A stretch of 64,000 nt of DNA, from assembly GCF_002086125.1 (NCBI RefSeq), contig NZ_MVHG01000001.1, forward strand, positions 158,724 to 222,723, in the 5' to 3' direction. Shown piece by piece: positions 35,761 through 44,272 of this stretch. Position numbers and translations under genes: made by a program. This stretch comes from Mycobacterium arosiense ATCC BAA-1401 = DSM 45069. GTDB lineage: Bacteria > Actinomycetota > Actinomycetes > Mycobacteriales > Mycobacteriaceae. The notes under the pieces were generated by a model. That model was given only the letters and a program-made list of their open reading frames with translations, did no database searches and was not told the DNA's origin. Positions within the stretch are counted from its first letter, which is position 1, and each line of letters starts with the position of its first letter.

Positions 35761-36408
35761 CTAACCGGTTGGCGGCGCGGAGGCCGAATCGCTTGGTCCC
35801 GGTGCGTCCTTTCCGCCGTCGAGGGCGGCGACGATCGCCTCGATTTCGCTGGTAGACGGGCCCGGCGGCGAGACGAACGCGGTCTGCCGATAGAACTTCA
35901 GCTCGCGGATGGACTCGTGGATGTCGGCCAGTGCGCGGTGGGTCAGACCCTTAACCGGCTGACCGAAGTAAATTCTCGGGTACCAGCGCCGGCAGAGCTC
36001 TTTGATCGAACTCACATCGATCATGCGGTAATGCAGGTATGAATCCAGGGCGGGCATGTCGCGCATGATGAACGTGCGGTCGGTGGCGATGGAGTTTCCG
36101 GCCAGCGGCGCCATCTTGGGCTGCTTGACGTGTTCGCCGATGTAGTCGAGCACCGCCGCCTCGGCGGTCGCCAGGTCGACGGTCGATGCCCGCACCTCGT
36201 CGGTGAGACCGGAGCGCGAGTGCATTTCGGTGACCACGTCGCCCATGGCCGAGAGCGCGGCGTCGTCGGCATGGATCACCACGTCGACCCCGTCGCCGAG
36301 GACGTTCAACTCGCTGTCGGTCACCAGCGCCGCGATCTCAATCAGCTTGTCTTTGCCCAGATCAAGCCCGGTCATCTCGCAGTCGATCCATACCAGTTCG
36401 TCTCGCAC
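35761..36408 (-). CDS. orn: oligoribonuclease
   Basis: A 215-aa 3'-to-5' exoribonuclease that degrades 2-5 nt RNAs and linear dinucleotides, including pGpG and pApA from cyclic dinucleotide turnover. DEDDh residues are visible: Asp9 and Glu11 in [13 protein letters not shown], an Asp in the [11 protein letters not shown] segment, and His/Asp in [14 protein letters not shown] 36408 gives the family-standard start and the same length as M. tuberculosis Rv2511; the longer open frame upstream has a Pro/Ala-rich non-homologous extension. Divergent from the HerA-like ATPase gene. Confidence 0.96.
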   Translation of the reverse strand: MRDELVWIDCEMTGLDLGKDKLIEIAALVTDSELNVLGDGVDVVIHADDAALSAMGDVVTEMHSRSGLTDEVRASTVDLATAEAAVLDYIGEHVKQPKMAPLAGNSIATDRTFIMRDMPALDSYLHYRMIDVSSIKELCRRWYPRIYFGQPVKGLTHRALADIHESIRELKFYRQTAFVSPPGPSTSEIEAIVAALDGGKDAPGPSDSASAPPTG

Positions 36409-36561
36409 AGCGCTCAGACTAGTGGTGATCGCGAGTGTGGCGGAGCCGGGCGGCGGGGTCAGCCCGCCGGCGCCGGCCCTCGCCCCCGTCTCCGCCGAAG
36501 ACGTAGGGTGAGCGTTGTCGAACTGCATGCCGAATCACTGGGGAAGAGGGGGCGCAGCACG

Positions 36562-38130
36562 ATGAGCACCGATTCGGCGGCCACGGCCGCGACGCGGATC
36601 GCCGACGGGTACGCCGTCGGCGGGCAGGCGCTGGAATTGGGCACGGTCGTCATCGACGGCGCCGCCGATCCCGCGGCGCAGATCCGCATTCCGCTGGCCA
36701 CCATCAACCGACACGGCCTGGTGGCCGGGGCCACGGGGACCGGCAAGACCAAGACGCTGCAACTGATCGCCGAGCAGCTCAGCGCCGCGGGTGTTCCCGT
36801 GCTGATGGCCGACGTGAAGGGTGATTTGTCCGGGCTGGCCCGGCCCGGCGAGGGCAACGACAAGACAGCCGCGCGGGCCAAAGACACCGGCGACAATTGG
36901 GAGCCGACCGGGTTTCCGGTCGAGTTCTTGTCGCTGGGCACCGATGGGGTCGGCGTGCCGATCCGGGCCACGGTGGCCAGCTTCGGCCCGGTGCTGTTGT
37001 CAAAGGTGCTGGGCCTCAACGCGACTCAGGAGTCGACGCTGGGGCTGATCTTCCATTGGGCCAAGGAGAACAACAGAAACCTGGTCACTCTGAATCAGCT
37101 GCGTGATGTCATCACTCACCTGACCAGCGACGCCGGCAAGGAAGACCTGAAATCCCTTGGCGGAGTGTCCTCCACCACGGCCGGGGTCATCCTGCGGGCG
37201 CTGGTGAACCTCGAGGGCGAGGGCGGCGACACGTTCTTCGGCGAGCCGAAACTCGACCCGCGGGATCTGCTGCGCGTCGACAGCGGCCGCGGCACCATCT
37301 CGCTGCTGGAGTTCGGCGGTCAGTCGTTGCGCCCGGTCATCTTCTCCACCTTCCTGATGTGGCTGCTCGCCGACCTGTTCACGGTTTTGGACGAGGTCGG
37401 CGACGTGGATAAGCCGAAGCTGGTCTTCTTCTTCGACGAGGCGCACCTGTTGTTCGCCGACGCGTCCAAAGCCTTTCTCGAGCAGGTCGAGCAGACCGTG
37501 AAGCTGATCCGGTCGAAGGGCGTCGGGGTGTTCTTCTGCACCCAGTTGCCCACGGACATTCCCAATGACATCCTCTCCCAGTTGGGTGCGCGCATTCAGC
37601 ACGCGTTGCGGGCGTTCACGCCCGACGATCAGAAGGCGCTGAGCAAGACCGTCCGCACCTACCCGAAAACCGATGTCTACGACCTGGAATCGGCGTTGAC
37701 CTCGCTGGGCATCGGCGAGGCGGTGGTGACCGTGCTGTCCGAGAAGGGCGCGCCGACGCCGGTCGCGTGGACCCGCATGCGAGTGCCCCGCTCCTTGATG
37801 GCCTCGATCGGCAACGACGAGATCGGTGCGGCGGCGAACAACAGTGCGCTGCAGGCTAAGTACGGCCAGACCGTTCCCCAGCCGGCGCAGCCGCAGGCCG
37901 GTCCGTCGGCTCAACCCGCGTCGCGGGCACCGCAAACTCAGTCCGGCTACCCGCCGGTCCCGTCGAATGAGCCGGTCCCGCCGATGCCGGAGCCGGCGGA
38001 GCCCAAGGGACCGAAGGGTTCCTCGAGGTGGGAGGAAGTGCTGCAGAACCCGACGGTGAAAAGCGGCATCAACACCGCGATACGGGAAGTGGTGAAAAGC
38101 ATTTTCGGCGGCGGCCGCCGCCGCAGGTAG
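36562..38130 (+). CDS. HerA/DUF853-family ATPase (Rv2510c ortholog)
   Basis: A 522-aa P-loop ATPase of the HerA-like DUF853 (YjgR) family. Walker A is GATGTGKT at residues 56-63, Walker B is KLVFFFDEAHLLF near 287-299, and an Arg-rich segment around RSKGVGVFFCTQLPTDIP follows. The C-terminal ~80 residues are Pro/Gln-rich and end in SIFGGGRRRR. ATG 36562 has GGAAGAGGGGG upstream; the longer frame from 36130 overlaps orn. The family is widespread and its DNA-processing or other role is unproven. Convergent with cmrA, with 3 bp between stops. Confidence 0.9.
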   Translation: MSTDSAATAATRIADGYAVGGQALELGTVVIDGAADPAAQIRIPLATINRHGLVAGATGTGKTKTLQLIAEQLSAAGVPVLMADVKGDLSGLARPGEGNDKTAARAKDTGDNWEPTGFPVEFLSLGTDGVGVPIRATVASFGPVLLSKVLGLNATQESTLGLIFHWAKENNRNLVTLNQLRDVITHLTSDAGKEDLKSLGGVSSTTAGVILRALVNLEGEGGDTFFGEPKLDPRDLLRVDSGRGTISLLEFGGQSLRPVIFSTFLMWLLADLFTVLDEVGDVDKPKLVFFFDEAHLLFADASKAFLEQVEQTVKLIRSKGVGVFFCTQLPTDIPNDILSQLGARIQHALRAFTPDDQKALSKTVRTYPKTDVYDLESALTSLGIGEAVVTVLSEKGAPTPVAWTRMRVPRSLMASIGNDEIGAAANNSALQAKYGQTVPQPAQPQAGPSAQPASRAPQTQSGYPPVPSNEPVPPMPEPAEPKGPKGSSRWEEVLQNPTVKSGINTAIREVVKSIFGGGRRRR

Positions 38131-38133
38131 CCG

Positions 38134-38940
38134 TTACCCGCCGCCGAGCTTCTTGTAGAACGCGCCCACGATGGGCGCCACGATGGCGCGCGGGCCGTAC
38201 CCGCTGGCCACCGACATGGCCTTCGACGTCAGCCCCGGCACGACGCGCATTTTGTTGCGGGCCAACGCATCCAGCGACGCGCGCGCGGTGTGCTCGGTCG
38301 AGATCCACAGGAAGTCCGGCACCAGCCGCTCGACGATCGAGGCCTCGGTTTCGTCGGGCAGGTCGGTCCGCACCGGGCCCGGCGCCAGCAGGGTCACGTT
38401 GACGCCGGACCCGCGCAGTTCACCGCGCAGCGATTCGCTGAAGGTGTTGGCGAACGCCTTGCTGGCCGCATAGGTGGCGTTGTAGGGGATCGGCGAATTT
38501 CCCGCCGCCGAGCCGGAAATCAGGATGCCGCCGGACTTCCGCTCGACCATCCCCGGCAGCACGGCCAAGGTAAGGTCATGCACCCCAAGGACATTCAGCT
38601 GCAGCTGCGCCTTCTCGCCGGCGGGATCGAGCGTGGCGACCGGGCCGAAGGTCGCGGTGCCCGCATTGGCGCACAGGATCGAGACGGGGCGGGCGGCCAG
38701 TTCGTCGCACAGCTTCGCCCGTTCGCCCGGGTCGGCCAGGTCGGCGGGCCGCACCTCGACGGTGACGCCGTACTTGCCGGTGAGGCGGGCGGCCAGCTGC
38801 TTGAGCAAGTCTTCGCGGCGCGCGGTGACGATGAGGTGGTGTCCGCGTGCGGCGAGTTCGGTGGCCAGCGCCTCACCGATGTTCTGCGAAGCTCCGGTGA
38901 CGACGGCGCGCGCCTCGGCGCTTGGGGCGGGTAACGGCAT
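38134..38940 (-). CDS. cmrA: mycolate-precursor ketoreductase (short-chain dehydrogenase)
   Basis: A 268-aa NADPH-dependent short-chain dehydrogenase. The cofactor loop is TGASQNIGE (15-23), the NAG motif is CANAG (90-94), and the catalytic residues are Ser142/Ser144, Tyr157 and Lys161 (YAASK). It matches M. tuberculosis Rv2509 and C. glutamicum CmrA, which reduce the beta-keto group left by the Pks13 Claisen condensation to give mature mycolic acid. Start ATG 38940. It is divergent from the transporter at 39010. Neighbour order with Rv2510c and Rv2508c orthologs is conserved. Confidence 0.93.
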   Translation of the reverse strand: MPLPAPSAEARAVVTGASQNIGEALATELAARGHHLIVTARREDLLKQLAARLTGKYGVTVEVRPADLADPGERAKLCDELAARPVSILCANAGTATFGPVATLDPAGEKAQLQLNVLGVHDLTLAVLPGMVERKSGGILISGSAAGNSPIPYNATYAASKAFANTFSESLRGELRGSGVNVTLLAPGPVRTDLPDETEASIVERLVPDFLWISTEHTARASLDALARNKMRVVPGLTSKAMSVASGYGPRAIVAPIVGAFYKKLGGG

Positions 38941-39009
38941 GCGCCAATCGTAGACAGCGGGCACAACGCGGCCCGCGGGCGATCGCGGGCGCCTATAGAG
39001 TTGCCGGTC

Positions 39010-40383
39010 ATGAGCCAGCCGGAGCCGCCCCCCGCCACACCCGCGCGATCGCGCGTGGCGGCGTGGGCGCTCTGGGACTGCGGTTCGACCGGCCTGAATG
39101 CGATCGTGGCGACCTTCGTCTTCAGCGTCTACCTGACCAGCAGCGTCGGGGTGGGGATATCCGGTGCCACCACGCCGGCGAGCTGGTTGGGCCGCGCGGC
39201 GGCCATTGCCGGGCTGACCGTCGCCGTGCTCGCACCGGCCGTCGGTGTGTGGGTGGAGTCCCCGCATCGCAGGCGGGTGGCGTTGAGTGTGCTGACCGCC
39301 ACAGCGGTGACGCTGACCTGCGCGATGTTCTTCGTCCACGACCGCCCCGGCTACCTGTGGGTGGGTCTGGTGCTGCTGGGGGCGACGGCCGCCTGCGGTG
39401 ATTTGGCCAGCGTCCCGTACAACGCCATGCTGCGTCAGCTCTCGACGCCGCAGACGGCCGGGCGGATCTCCGGATTCGGTTGGGCGTCCGGTTATGTCGG
39501 CAGCGTGCTGCTGCTGTTGGTGATCTACACCGGGTTCATCTCCGGATCCGGCGGCGGGCCTGATGCGACGCGCGGTCTGCTGCGAGTTCCGTTGCGGGAC
39601 GGGCTTTATGTCCGCGAGGCGATGGTGGTGGCCGCGATCTGGTTCGCGGTGTTGGCGCTGCCCCTGCTGTTCGTCGCGCACCGGCTCACCGCGTCGTCGG
39701 AGGACTATGCGCCGACCAGCATGCTGGGTGGCTATCGCAAATTGTGGACGGAGGTCAGCGCGGAATGGAAGCGCGACCGCAACCTGGTGTACTTCCTGTT
39801 CGCCAGCGCGCTCTTCCGGGATGGGCTGGCGGCGATCTTCGCTTTCGGGGCGGTGCTCGGCGTCAACGTGTACGGCATCTCCCAGGCCAACGTGCTGATC
39901 TTCGGGGTGGCGGCCAGCGTCGTCGCCGCCGTGGGCGCGGTGCTGGGCGGGTTCGTCGACCACCGCGTCGGATCCAAGCCCGTCATCGTGGCGTCACTGC
40001 TCGCGATCATCGTCCTGGGGCTGACCCTGATGGCGCTCTCCGGCCCGGTGGCCTTCTGGGTGTGCGGGCTGCTGTTGTGCATGTTCATCGGCCCGTCGCA
40101 GTCATCGTCGCGCGCCTTGCTGCTGCAGATGGCCAAGCATGGCAGGGAAGGCGTCGCGTTCGGCCTCTACACGATGACCGGGCGGGCAGTGGCCTTCGTC
40201 GCGCCCTGGCTGTTCTCGGTGTTCGTCGATGTCTTCGGTGCCGTGCGGGCCGGCCTGGGTGGGATTTCGCTGGTGCTGGCCGCCGGACTGATGGCGATGC
40301 TGGCGGTCCGGGTCCCACTGCGCGGCGCCGCGGTCACCGAACCCGCGGCCGAGCCGTCGTGGCGGGCGTCCGGGGGTGGTTAG
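39010..40383 (+). CDS. MFS/UMF1 (Atg22-like) membrane transporter (Rv2508c ortholog)
   Basis: A 457-aa integral membrane protein with about 12 hydrophobic helices. The N-terminal AAWALWDCGSTGLNAIVATF and LYVREAMVVAAIWFAVLALP fit the Atg22/UMF1 branch of the major facilitator superfamily, often linked to amino acid or small-molecule efflux. ATG 39010 is preferred over TTG 39001. A TATAGA-like box at 38994-38999 lies close upstream, suggesting a short or absent leader. The stop overlaps the convergent MmpS-like gene by 4 bp. Substrate unknown. Confidence 0.88.
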   Translation: MSQPEPPPATPARSRVAAWALWDCGSTGLNAIVATFVFSVYLTSSVGVGISGATTPASWLGRAAAIAGLTVAVLAPAVGVWVESPHRRRVALSVLTATAVTLTCAMFFVHDRPGYLWVGLVLLGATAACGDLASVPYNAMLRQLSTPQTAGRISGFGWASGYVGSVLLLLVIYTGFISGSGGGPDATRGLLRVPLRDGLYVREAMVVAAIWFAVLALPLLFVAHRLTASSEDYAPTSMLGGYRKLWTEVSAEWKRDRNLVYFLFASALFRDGLAAIFAFGAVLGVNVYGISQANVLIFGVAASVVAAVGAVLGGFVDHRVGSKPVIVASLLAIIVLGLTLMALSGPVAFWVCGLLLCMFIGPSQSSSRALLLQMAKHGREGVAFGLYTMTGRAVAFVAPWLFSVFVDVFGAVRAGLGGISLVLAAGLMAMLAVRVPLRGAAVTEPAAEPSWRASGGG

Positions 40384-41150
40384 CCGCGGGCGTCGCAGAT
40401 CGTCAGGCCGCCGCCGACGCGCTTGCTGACCTGCACCCCGTCGACGGTCAGCGTGCACGTGACGCTGTGCCCGATGTTGACGATCGTGACGTTGGCCGGG
40501 TGGTTTGCCGACTTCGACAGGCTGACCTCTTTGCGCCAGGGCAGCGCGACGTTGAATTCGGTCTGGATGAGCCCGCCGGTGTCGATGTACATGATGCTGA
40601 TCGCGCGGCCCTCGCCCGAGACGGTGTAGACGACGTCTTGCATCGTCGCCGGCCCGGTCGTCTCCGGGGGCAGGGTGGGAACGCTGGTCGGCGGTATCGG
40701 CGCCGGGATGAGCGACGGTGTCCGGTGCGGCGACGTCGTCGGGGTCTGCGTGCTCGTCTCGGGCATCGCCGGCAACGGTGGGACGGCGGTCTGGGTCTTG
40801 ATCGCATCGTTGGCGAGCACCAACGCGATCACCAGGGCGACGACCAGCAGTACCGCCGCGGCGGCGCCGATCCACAACCATCGCGACGATTTCGGGCCGC
40901 CGGGTGGCGGGGGAGCCATGCCGGTCGGCAACTCGCCCGACGGGTGCAGGTCCTGTTGCCAGTACGCCGGCAGCCGCTTGGTCGTATTCGCCTCGTTCGG
41001 GGTGGGCGCCCACGGTGAGGTCGTCCCGCCGTAGCTCTGCGCGTACGGCGTCTGGTCGGCGTACGCGGGATCGGCGGAGGGCGAATACCTCGGCTGCTGC
41101 GGCCCCGGCTGCGATGTACTAAACCGCTCGGTGGGACGTGAATCGTTCAT
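40380..41150 (-). CDS. proline-rich MmpS-like membrane protein (Rv2507 ortholog)
   Basis: A 256-aa bitopic protein. Residues 1-90 are a cytosolic Pro/Gln/Tyr-rich segment (QPGPQQPRYSPSADPAYADQ), one transmembrane helix lies at ~90-112 (WLWIGAAAAVLLVVALVIAL), a Thr/Pro linker follows, and then an extracytoplasmic beta-domain of the MmpS type at ~160-256 (VVYTVSGEGRAISIMYIDTG, VTCTLTVDGVQVSKRVGGG) with two Cys likely to form a disulfide. ATG 41150 is chosen for its GAGG site at 5 nt; GTG 41156 is two codons earlier. No MmpL partner is adjacent. Confidence 0.88.
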   Translation of the reverse strand: MNDSRPTERFSTSQPGPQQPRYSPSADPAYADQTPYAQSYGGTTSPWAPTPNEANTTKRLPAYWQQDLHPSGELPTGMAPPPPGGPKSSRWLWIGAAAAVLLVVALVIALVLANDAIKTQTAVPPLPAMPETSTQTPTTSPHRTPSLIPAPIPPTSVPTLPPETTGPATMQDVVYTVSGEGRAISIMYIDTGGLIQTEFNVALPWRKEVSLSKSANHPANVTIVNIGHSVTCTLTVDGVQVSKRVGGGLTICDARG

Positions 41151-41220
41151 GTCCACCTCATGGCTTGCAGGGTACCTGGACTGAAGTGTTAAAGCCCTGG
41201 GTCACCTTACGGTGGGGAGC

Positions 41221-41877
41221 TCAGGGGCACCGATTTCCGGCCGCCAAAGCGGCCACCGTCATCGCCCGCATGATGGTGCGCGACCGCGCCGCGCGGGCGG
41301 TCTTGCTGCGCGACGCATCCGAGGGCTTCATGCTGTGCGGAGTCGAATTCAGCAGGCCGAACACGGCGTGCGCGGCCAGTCGGGCGTCGGCCTCGGCCAG
41401 CTCGGGATTCAGCTCCCGCAGTACGCCCACCCAGACCTCGACGTATTGACGCTGGGACTTGCGCACCTGCTTTTCGGCCGCCTCGGGCAGGTGGGCAAGG
41501 TCGCGATCCTGAATGCGGATCAGGTCGGGTTCGTCGAACACGAAGTCCAGATGAAAGTCGATCAATCCGTCCAGCACGGCGGCGGCATCGGAGTTGTCGG
41601 CCCGCACCCGCCGCGCGCCGGCGAGCAACCGGGTGCTGATGCCCACCAGCAACTCGACGAGCAGCGACTCCTTGTTCGGGAAATGCCGGTAGATCGCCGG
41701 ACCGCTGACGCCGGCCGCGGCGCCGATGTCTTCGAGCCGCACCGCGAGGAACCCGCGCTCGGCGAACAACCGCTCGGCGGCGGACAGCAATTGGAGGCGG
41801 CGGTCAGACTTCAACCGGCTCCGGCGATTTGGAGCGTCGGGCGCAGCCGCCTGACCGTCGGAGGCGGACGTTGTCAT
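41221..41877 (-). CDS. bkaR: TetR repressor of the branched-chain keto-acid operon
   Basis: A 218-aa TetR-family regulator. The N-terminal helix-turn-helix (residues ~25-70) reads QLLSAAERLFAERGFLAVRL then DIGAAAGVSGPAIYRHFPNKESLL, followed by an all-helical ligand domain. It corresponds to M. tuberculosis Rv2506 / M. smegmatis BkaR, reported to repress the operon for branched-chain keto-acid metabolism, probably released by a CoA ester. A degenerate copy of the operon palindrome lies 40 bp upstream of its start, so autoregulation is likely. It has been separated from the operon by a decayed SnoaL-like gene. Confidence 0.9.
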   Translation of the reverse strand: MTTSASDGQAAAPDAPNRRSRLKSDRRLQLLSAAERLFAERGFLAVRLEDIGAAAGVSGPAIYRHFPNKESLLVELLVGISTRLLAGARRVRADNSDAAAVLDGLIDFHLDFVFDEPDLIRIQDRDLAHLPEAAEKQVRKSQRQYVEVWVGVLRELNPELAEADARLAAHAVFGLLNSTPHSMKPSDASRSKTARAARSRTIMRAMTVAALAAGNRCP

Positions 41878-41916
41878 GACGGACCTCCGGCTGGTGAATC
41901 GCCCCTAAGGTAACAC

Positions 41917-41936
41917 GCGTTATTCGCAATTAACTC
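41917..41936. promoter_or_regulatory. degenerate BkaR-type operator upstream of bkaR
   Basis: GCGTTATT (41917-41924), a 4-nt centre and ATTAACTC (41929-41936) reproduce the inner 20 bp of the perfect palindrome at 42610-42637, with 8/8 identity in one arm and 6/8 in the other and the same spacing. It lies 40 bp upstream of the bkaR start. Confidence 0.6.
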
Positions 41937-41969
41937 AGTTGCGGCCAATCGGAACCTCGGCGCGCGGCC

Positions 41970-42462
41970 TCAGGCGTTATGCCGCAGGTACCCGGACACC
42001 TCGGCGACGTCGGCGACGGGGGAGGTCGCGGTCGATCAGCCCCAGCTGGTTCAGCACCGTGGCCTGATCCCAGTAGATCCGCTCGCTTGCCATCAGGCCG
42101 CCGCGGAACCTCACGTTCACAAAAGTGGGGATTTCCAGGGGTTTGCCGGTGGGTGCTAATCCCGGCAACAGGTACGGGATCTCTCAGTCGTGGGTCATCC
42201 GCATGATGAACTCGTCGATGACGAAGCCGTCACCGACCGACCGGGCGATCGGCTCGCTGGTGGTGTCGGCCGGAATGCCGGGAATGAATGTCTCGGCGTA
42301 ATAGCGCCGCAGGTGCTCCTTTCCGGCGCCGCCACTCATGGTCGGCAGGTGCATGACGGTCGCGTCGTCAACCATGGTGGAGACCGCAAGGTCGGCGTCG
42401 CGGAGCTCGAACTCGTCGGCCACGTGCCGTTCCCACAACTCGACCATTTGATCCCGGTTCAC
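41970..42462 (-). pseudogene. SnoaL/NTF2-like gene with nonsense mutation and frameshift
   Basis: The ancestral start is GTG 42462 with GGAGG 5 nt upstream. The N-terminal half reads MVELWERHVADEFELRDADL and FIPGIPADTTSEPIARSVGD, a typical SnoaL-like fold. An in-frame TGA at 42184-42186 interrupts MTHD-*-EIPYLL (an Arg CGA-to-TGA transition would explain it), and similarity continues in the same frame (PGLAPTGKPLEIPTFVNVRF, RIYWDQATVLNQLGL). A second lesion in a five-G run (42018-42022) shifts the frame before the natural end (VADVAEVSGYLRHNA, stop 41970-41972). It lies between bkaR and accD1. Confidence 0.8.
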
Positions 42463-42609
42463 GTGTCCTCCGTTCCCCCGCAACGGCTGGGTTTGACCGA
42501 CACGTTGCCACGTGCAACGCGGCGCAGCACCGTTTTGATCACGCGGGCGAAGGCGCTCGGCGAGCGAAGTCGTCGCTGGACTCGGCGGTGACCCGGTGGT
42601 ATTCTCACG

Positions 42610-42637
42610 CTTTGAGTTAATCGGCATTAACTCAAAG
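42610..42637. promoter_or_regulatory. perfect 12-bp palindrome, BkaR operator of the accD1 operon
   Basis: Arms CTTTGAGTTAAT (42610-42621) and ATTAACTCAAAG (42626-42637) are perfect with a 4-nt centre, 36 bp before the accD1 start. The TetR gene bkaR is nearby, and a degenerate copy precedes it. This is the strongest operator-like sequence in the window. Confidence 0.8.
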
Positions 42638-42673
42638 GCGGGACCGCACCACGGCAAGGAGGCTGCTGCGGCG

Positions 42674-44272
42674 ATGGACAATGTGGTGACCTCGCCCGTG
42701 AAGGCCGAGGCGTCGTTCGCCGATGCGCACCGCCGGCTGGTCGGTGAGTTGAACGCCAAGCTTGCGGCGGCCGCGCTGGGCGGTAACGAGCGCGCGCGGG
42801 AACGCCATGTCAGCCGCGGCAAGTTGTTGCCGCGCGAACGGGTGGACCGCCTACTCGACCCGGGTAGCCCGTTTTTGGAGCTGTCACCGCTGGCCGCGGA
42901 CGGCATGTACGGCGACGAATCTCCCGGAGCCGGCATCATCACCGGCATCGGCCGCGTATCGGACCGCGAGTGCGTGATCGTCGCCAACGACGCGACGGTC
43001 AAGGGCGGCACCTACTACCCGATAACGGTCAAAAAGCATCTGCGCGCCCAAGAGGTGGCGCTGCAGAATCGGCTCCCGTGCATCTACCTGGTGGACTCCG
43101 GGGGTGCCTTCTTGCCGCGGCAGGACGAGGTGTTCCCCGACCGCGAGCATTTCGGCCGCATCTTCTACAACCAGGCAACCATGAGCGCCAAGGAGATTCC
43201 ACAGGTGGCCGCGGTGCTCGGTTCGTGCACGGCCGGCGGCGCCTACGTGCCCGCGATGAGCGACGAAGCCGTCATCGTCCGCGAGCAGGGCACGATCTTC
43301 CTGGGGGGTCCGCCCTTGGTCAAGGCGGCGACCGGCGAGATCGTGTCGGCCGAGGAACTCGGCGGGGGCGACCTGCATTCCCGCGTTTCCGGTGTCACCG
43401 ACCACCTCGCCGACGACGACGAACACGCCCTGCGGATCGTCCGGGCGATCGCGGCCACCTTCGGCCCGCGCGAGCCCAGCCCGTGGGAGGTGCGATCCCC
43501 GATCGCGCCCAGGTGCGCGCAGACGGAGCTCTACGACGTGGTGCCGCCCGACCCGCGGGTGCCCTACGATGTGCACGAGGTCATCGTGCGGCTGGTCGAC
43601 GCCGGCGAATTCGGCGAATTCAAGGCCAATTACGGCAAGACCCTGGTAACCGCGTTCGCCCACATCCACGGCCACCCGGTGGGCATCGTCGCCAACAATG
43701 GCGTGCTGTTCAGCGAATCCGCGTTGAAGGGCGCGCATTTCATCGAGCTGTGCGACAAGCGCAAGATTCCGCTGCTGTTCTTGCAGAACATCGCCGGCTT
43801 CATGGTCGGCCGCGATTACGAGGCGGGCGGCATCGCCAAGCACGGCGCCAAGATGGTCACCGCCGTCGCCTGCGCCCGGGTGCCCAAGCTGACCGTCGTG
43901 ATCGGCGGTTCCTATGGGGCGGGCAACTATTCGATGTGCGGCCGGGCCTACTCGCCACGCTTCCTGTGGATGTGGCCCAACGCCCGGATTTCGGTGATGG
44001 GCGGGGAACAGGCCGCGTCGGTGCTGGCCACCGTCCGCGGCGAGCAGCTCGCGGGCGCGGGCACGCCGTGGTCGGCCGACGAGGAAGAGGCGTTCAAGAC
44101 GCCCATTCGCGAACAGTACGAGACTCAGGGCAACCCCTACTACTCGACGGCGCGGCTGTGGGACGATGGGATCATTGACCCCGCAGATACCAGAACCTTT
44201 GTCGGGCTAGCCCTTTCGGTGTGCGCCCAGGCGCCGCTGGAACCAGTCTCCTACGGCGTCTTCCGGATGTGA
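42674..44272 (+). CDS. accD1: acyl-CoA carboxylase carboxyltransferase (beta) subunit AccD1
   Basis: A 532-aa carboxyltransferase that, with AccA1, carboxylates 3-methylcrotonyl-CoA in leucine degradation. N- and C-terminal crotonase-like carboxyltransferase domains are intact ([80 protein letters not shown]). It matches M. tuberculosis Rv2502c. Start ATG 42674 with AAGGAGG at 42656-42662. It is the first gene of a tightly overlapping operon, directly after the BkaR palindrome; fadD35-scoA-scoB, which precede it in M. tuberculosis, are missing. Confidence 0.96.
   Translation: MDNVVTSPVKAEASFADAHRRLVGELNAKLAAAALGGNERARERHVSRGKLLPRERVDRLLDPGSPFLELSPLAADGMYGDESPGAGIITGIGRVSDRECVIVANDATVKGGTYYPITVKKHLRAQEVALQNRLPCIYLVDSGGAFLPRQDEVFPDREHFGRIFYNQATMSAKEIPQVAAVLGSCTAGGAYVPAMSDEAVIVREQGTIFLGGPPLVKAATGEIVSAEELGGGDLHSRVSGVTDHLADDDEHALRIVRAIAATFGPREPSPWEVRSPIAPRCAQTELYDVVPPDPRVPYDVHEVIVRLVDAGEFGEFKANYGKTLVTAFAHIHGHPVGIVANNGVLFSESALKGAHFIELCDKRKIPLLFLQNIAGFMVGRDYEAGGIAKHGAKMVTAVACARVPKLTVVIGGSYGAGNYSMCGRAYSPRFLWMWPNARISVMGGEQAASVLATVRGEQLAGAGTPWSADEEEAFKTPIREQYETQGNPYYSTARLWDDGIIDPADTRTFVGLALSVCAQAPLEPVSYGVFRM

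Noticed and set aside
36130..36561. N-terminal extension of the HerA-like ATPase
   Set aside because: It overlaps orn on the opposite strand and encodes shadow-type residues; ATG 36562 has a good ribosome site and family-like N-terminus.
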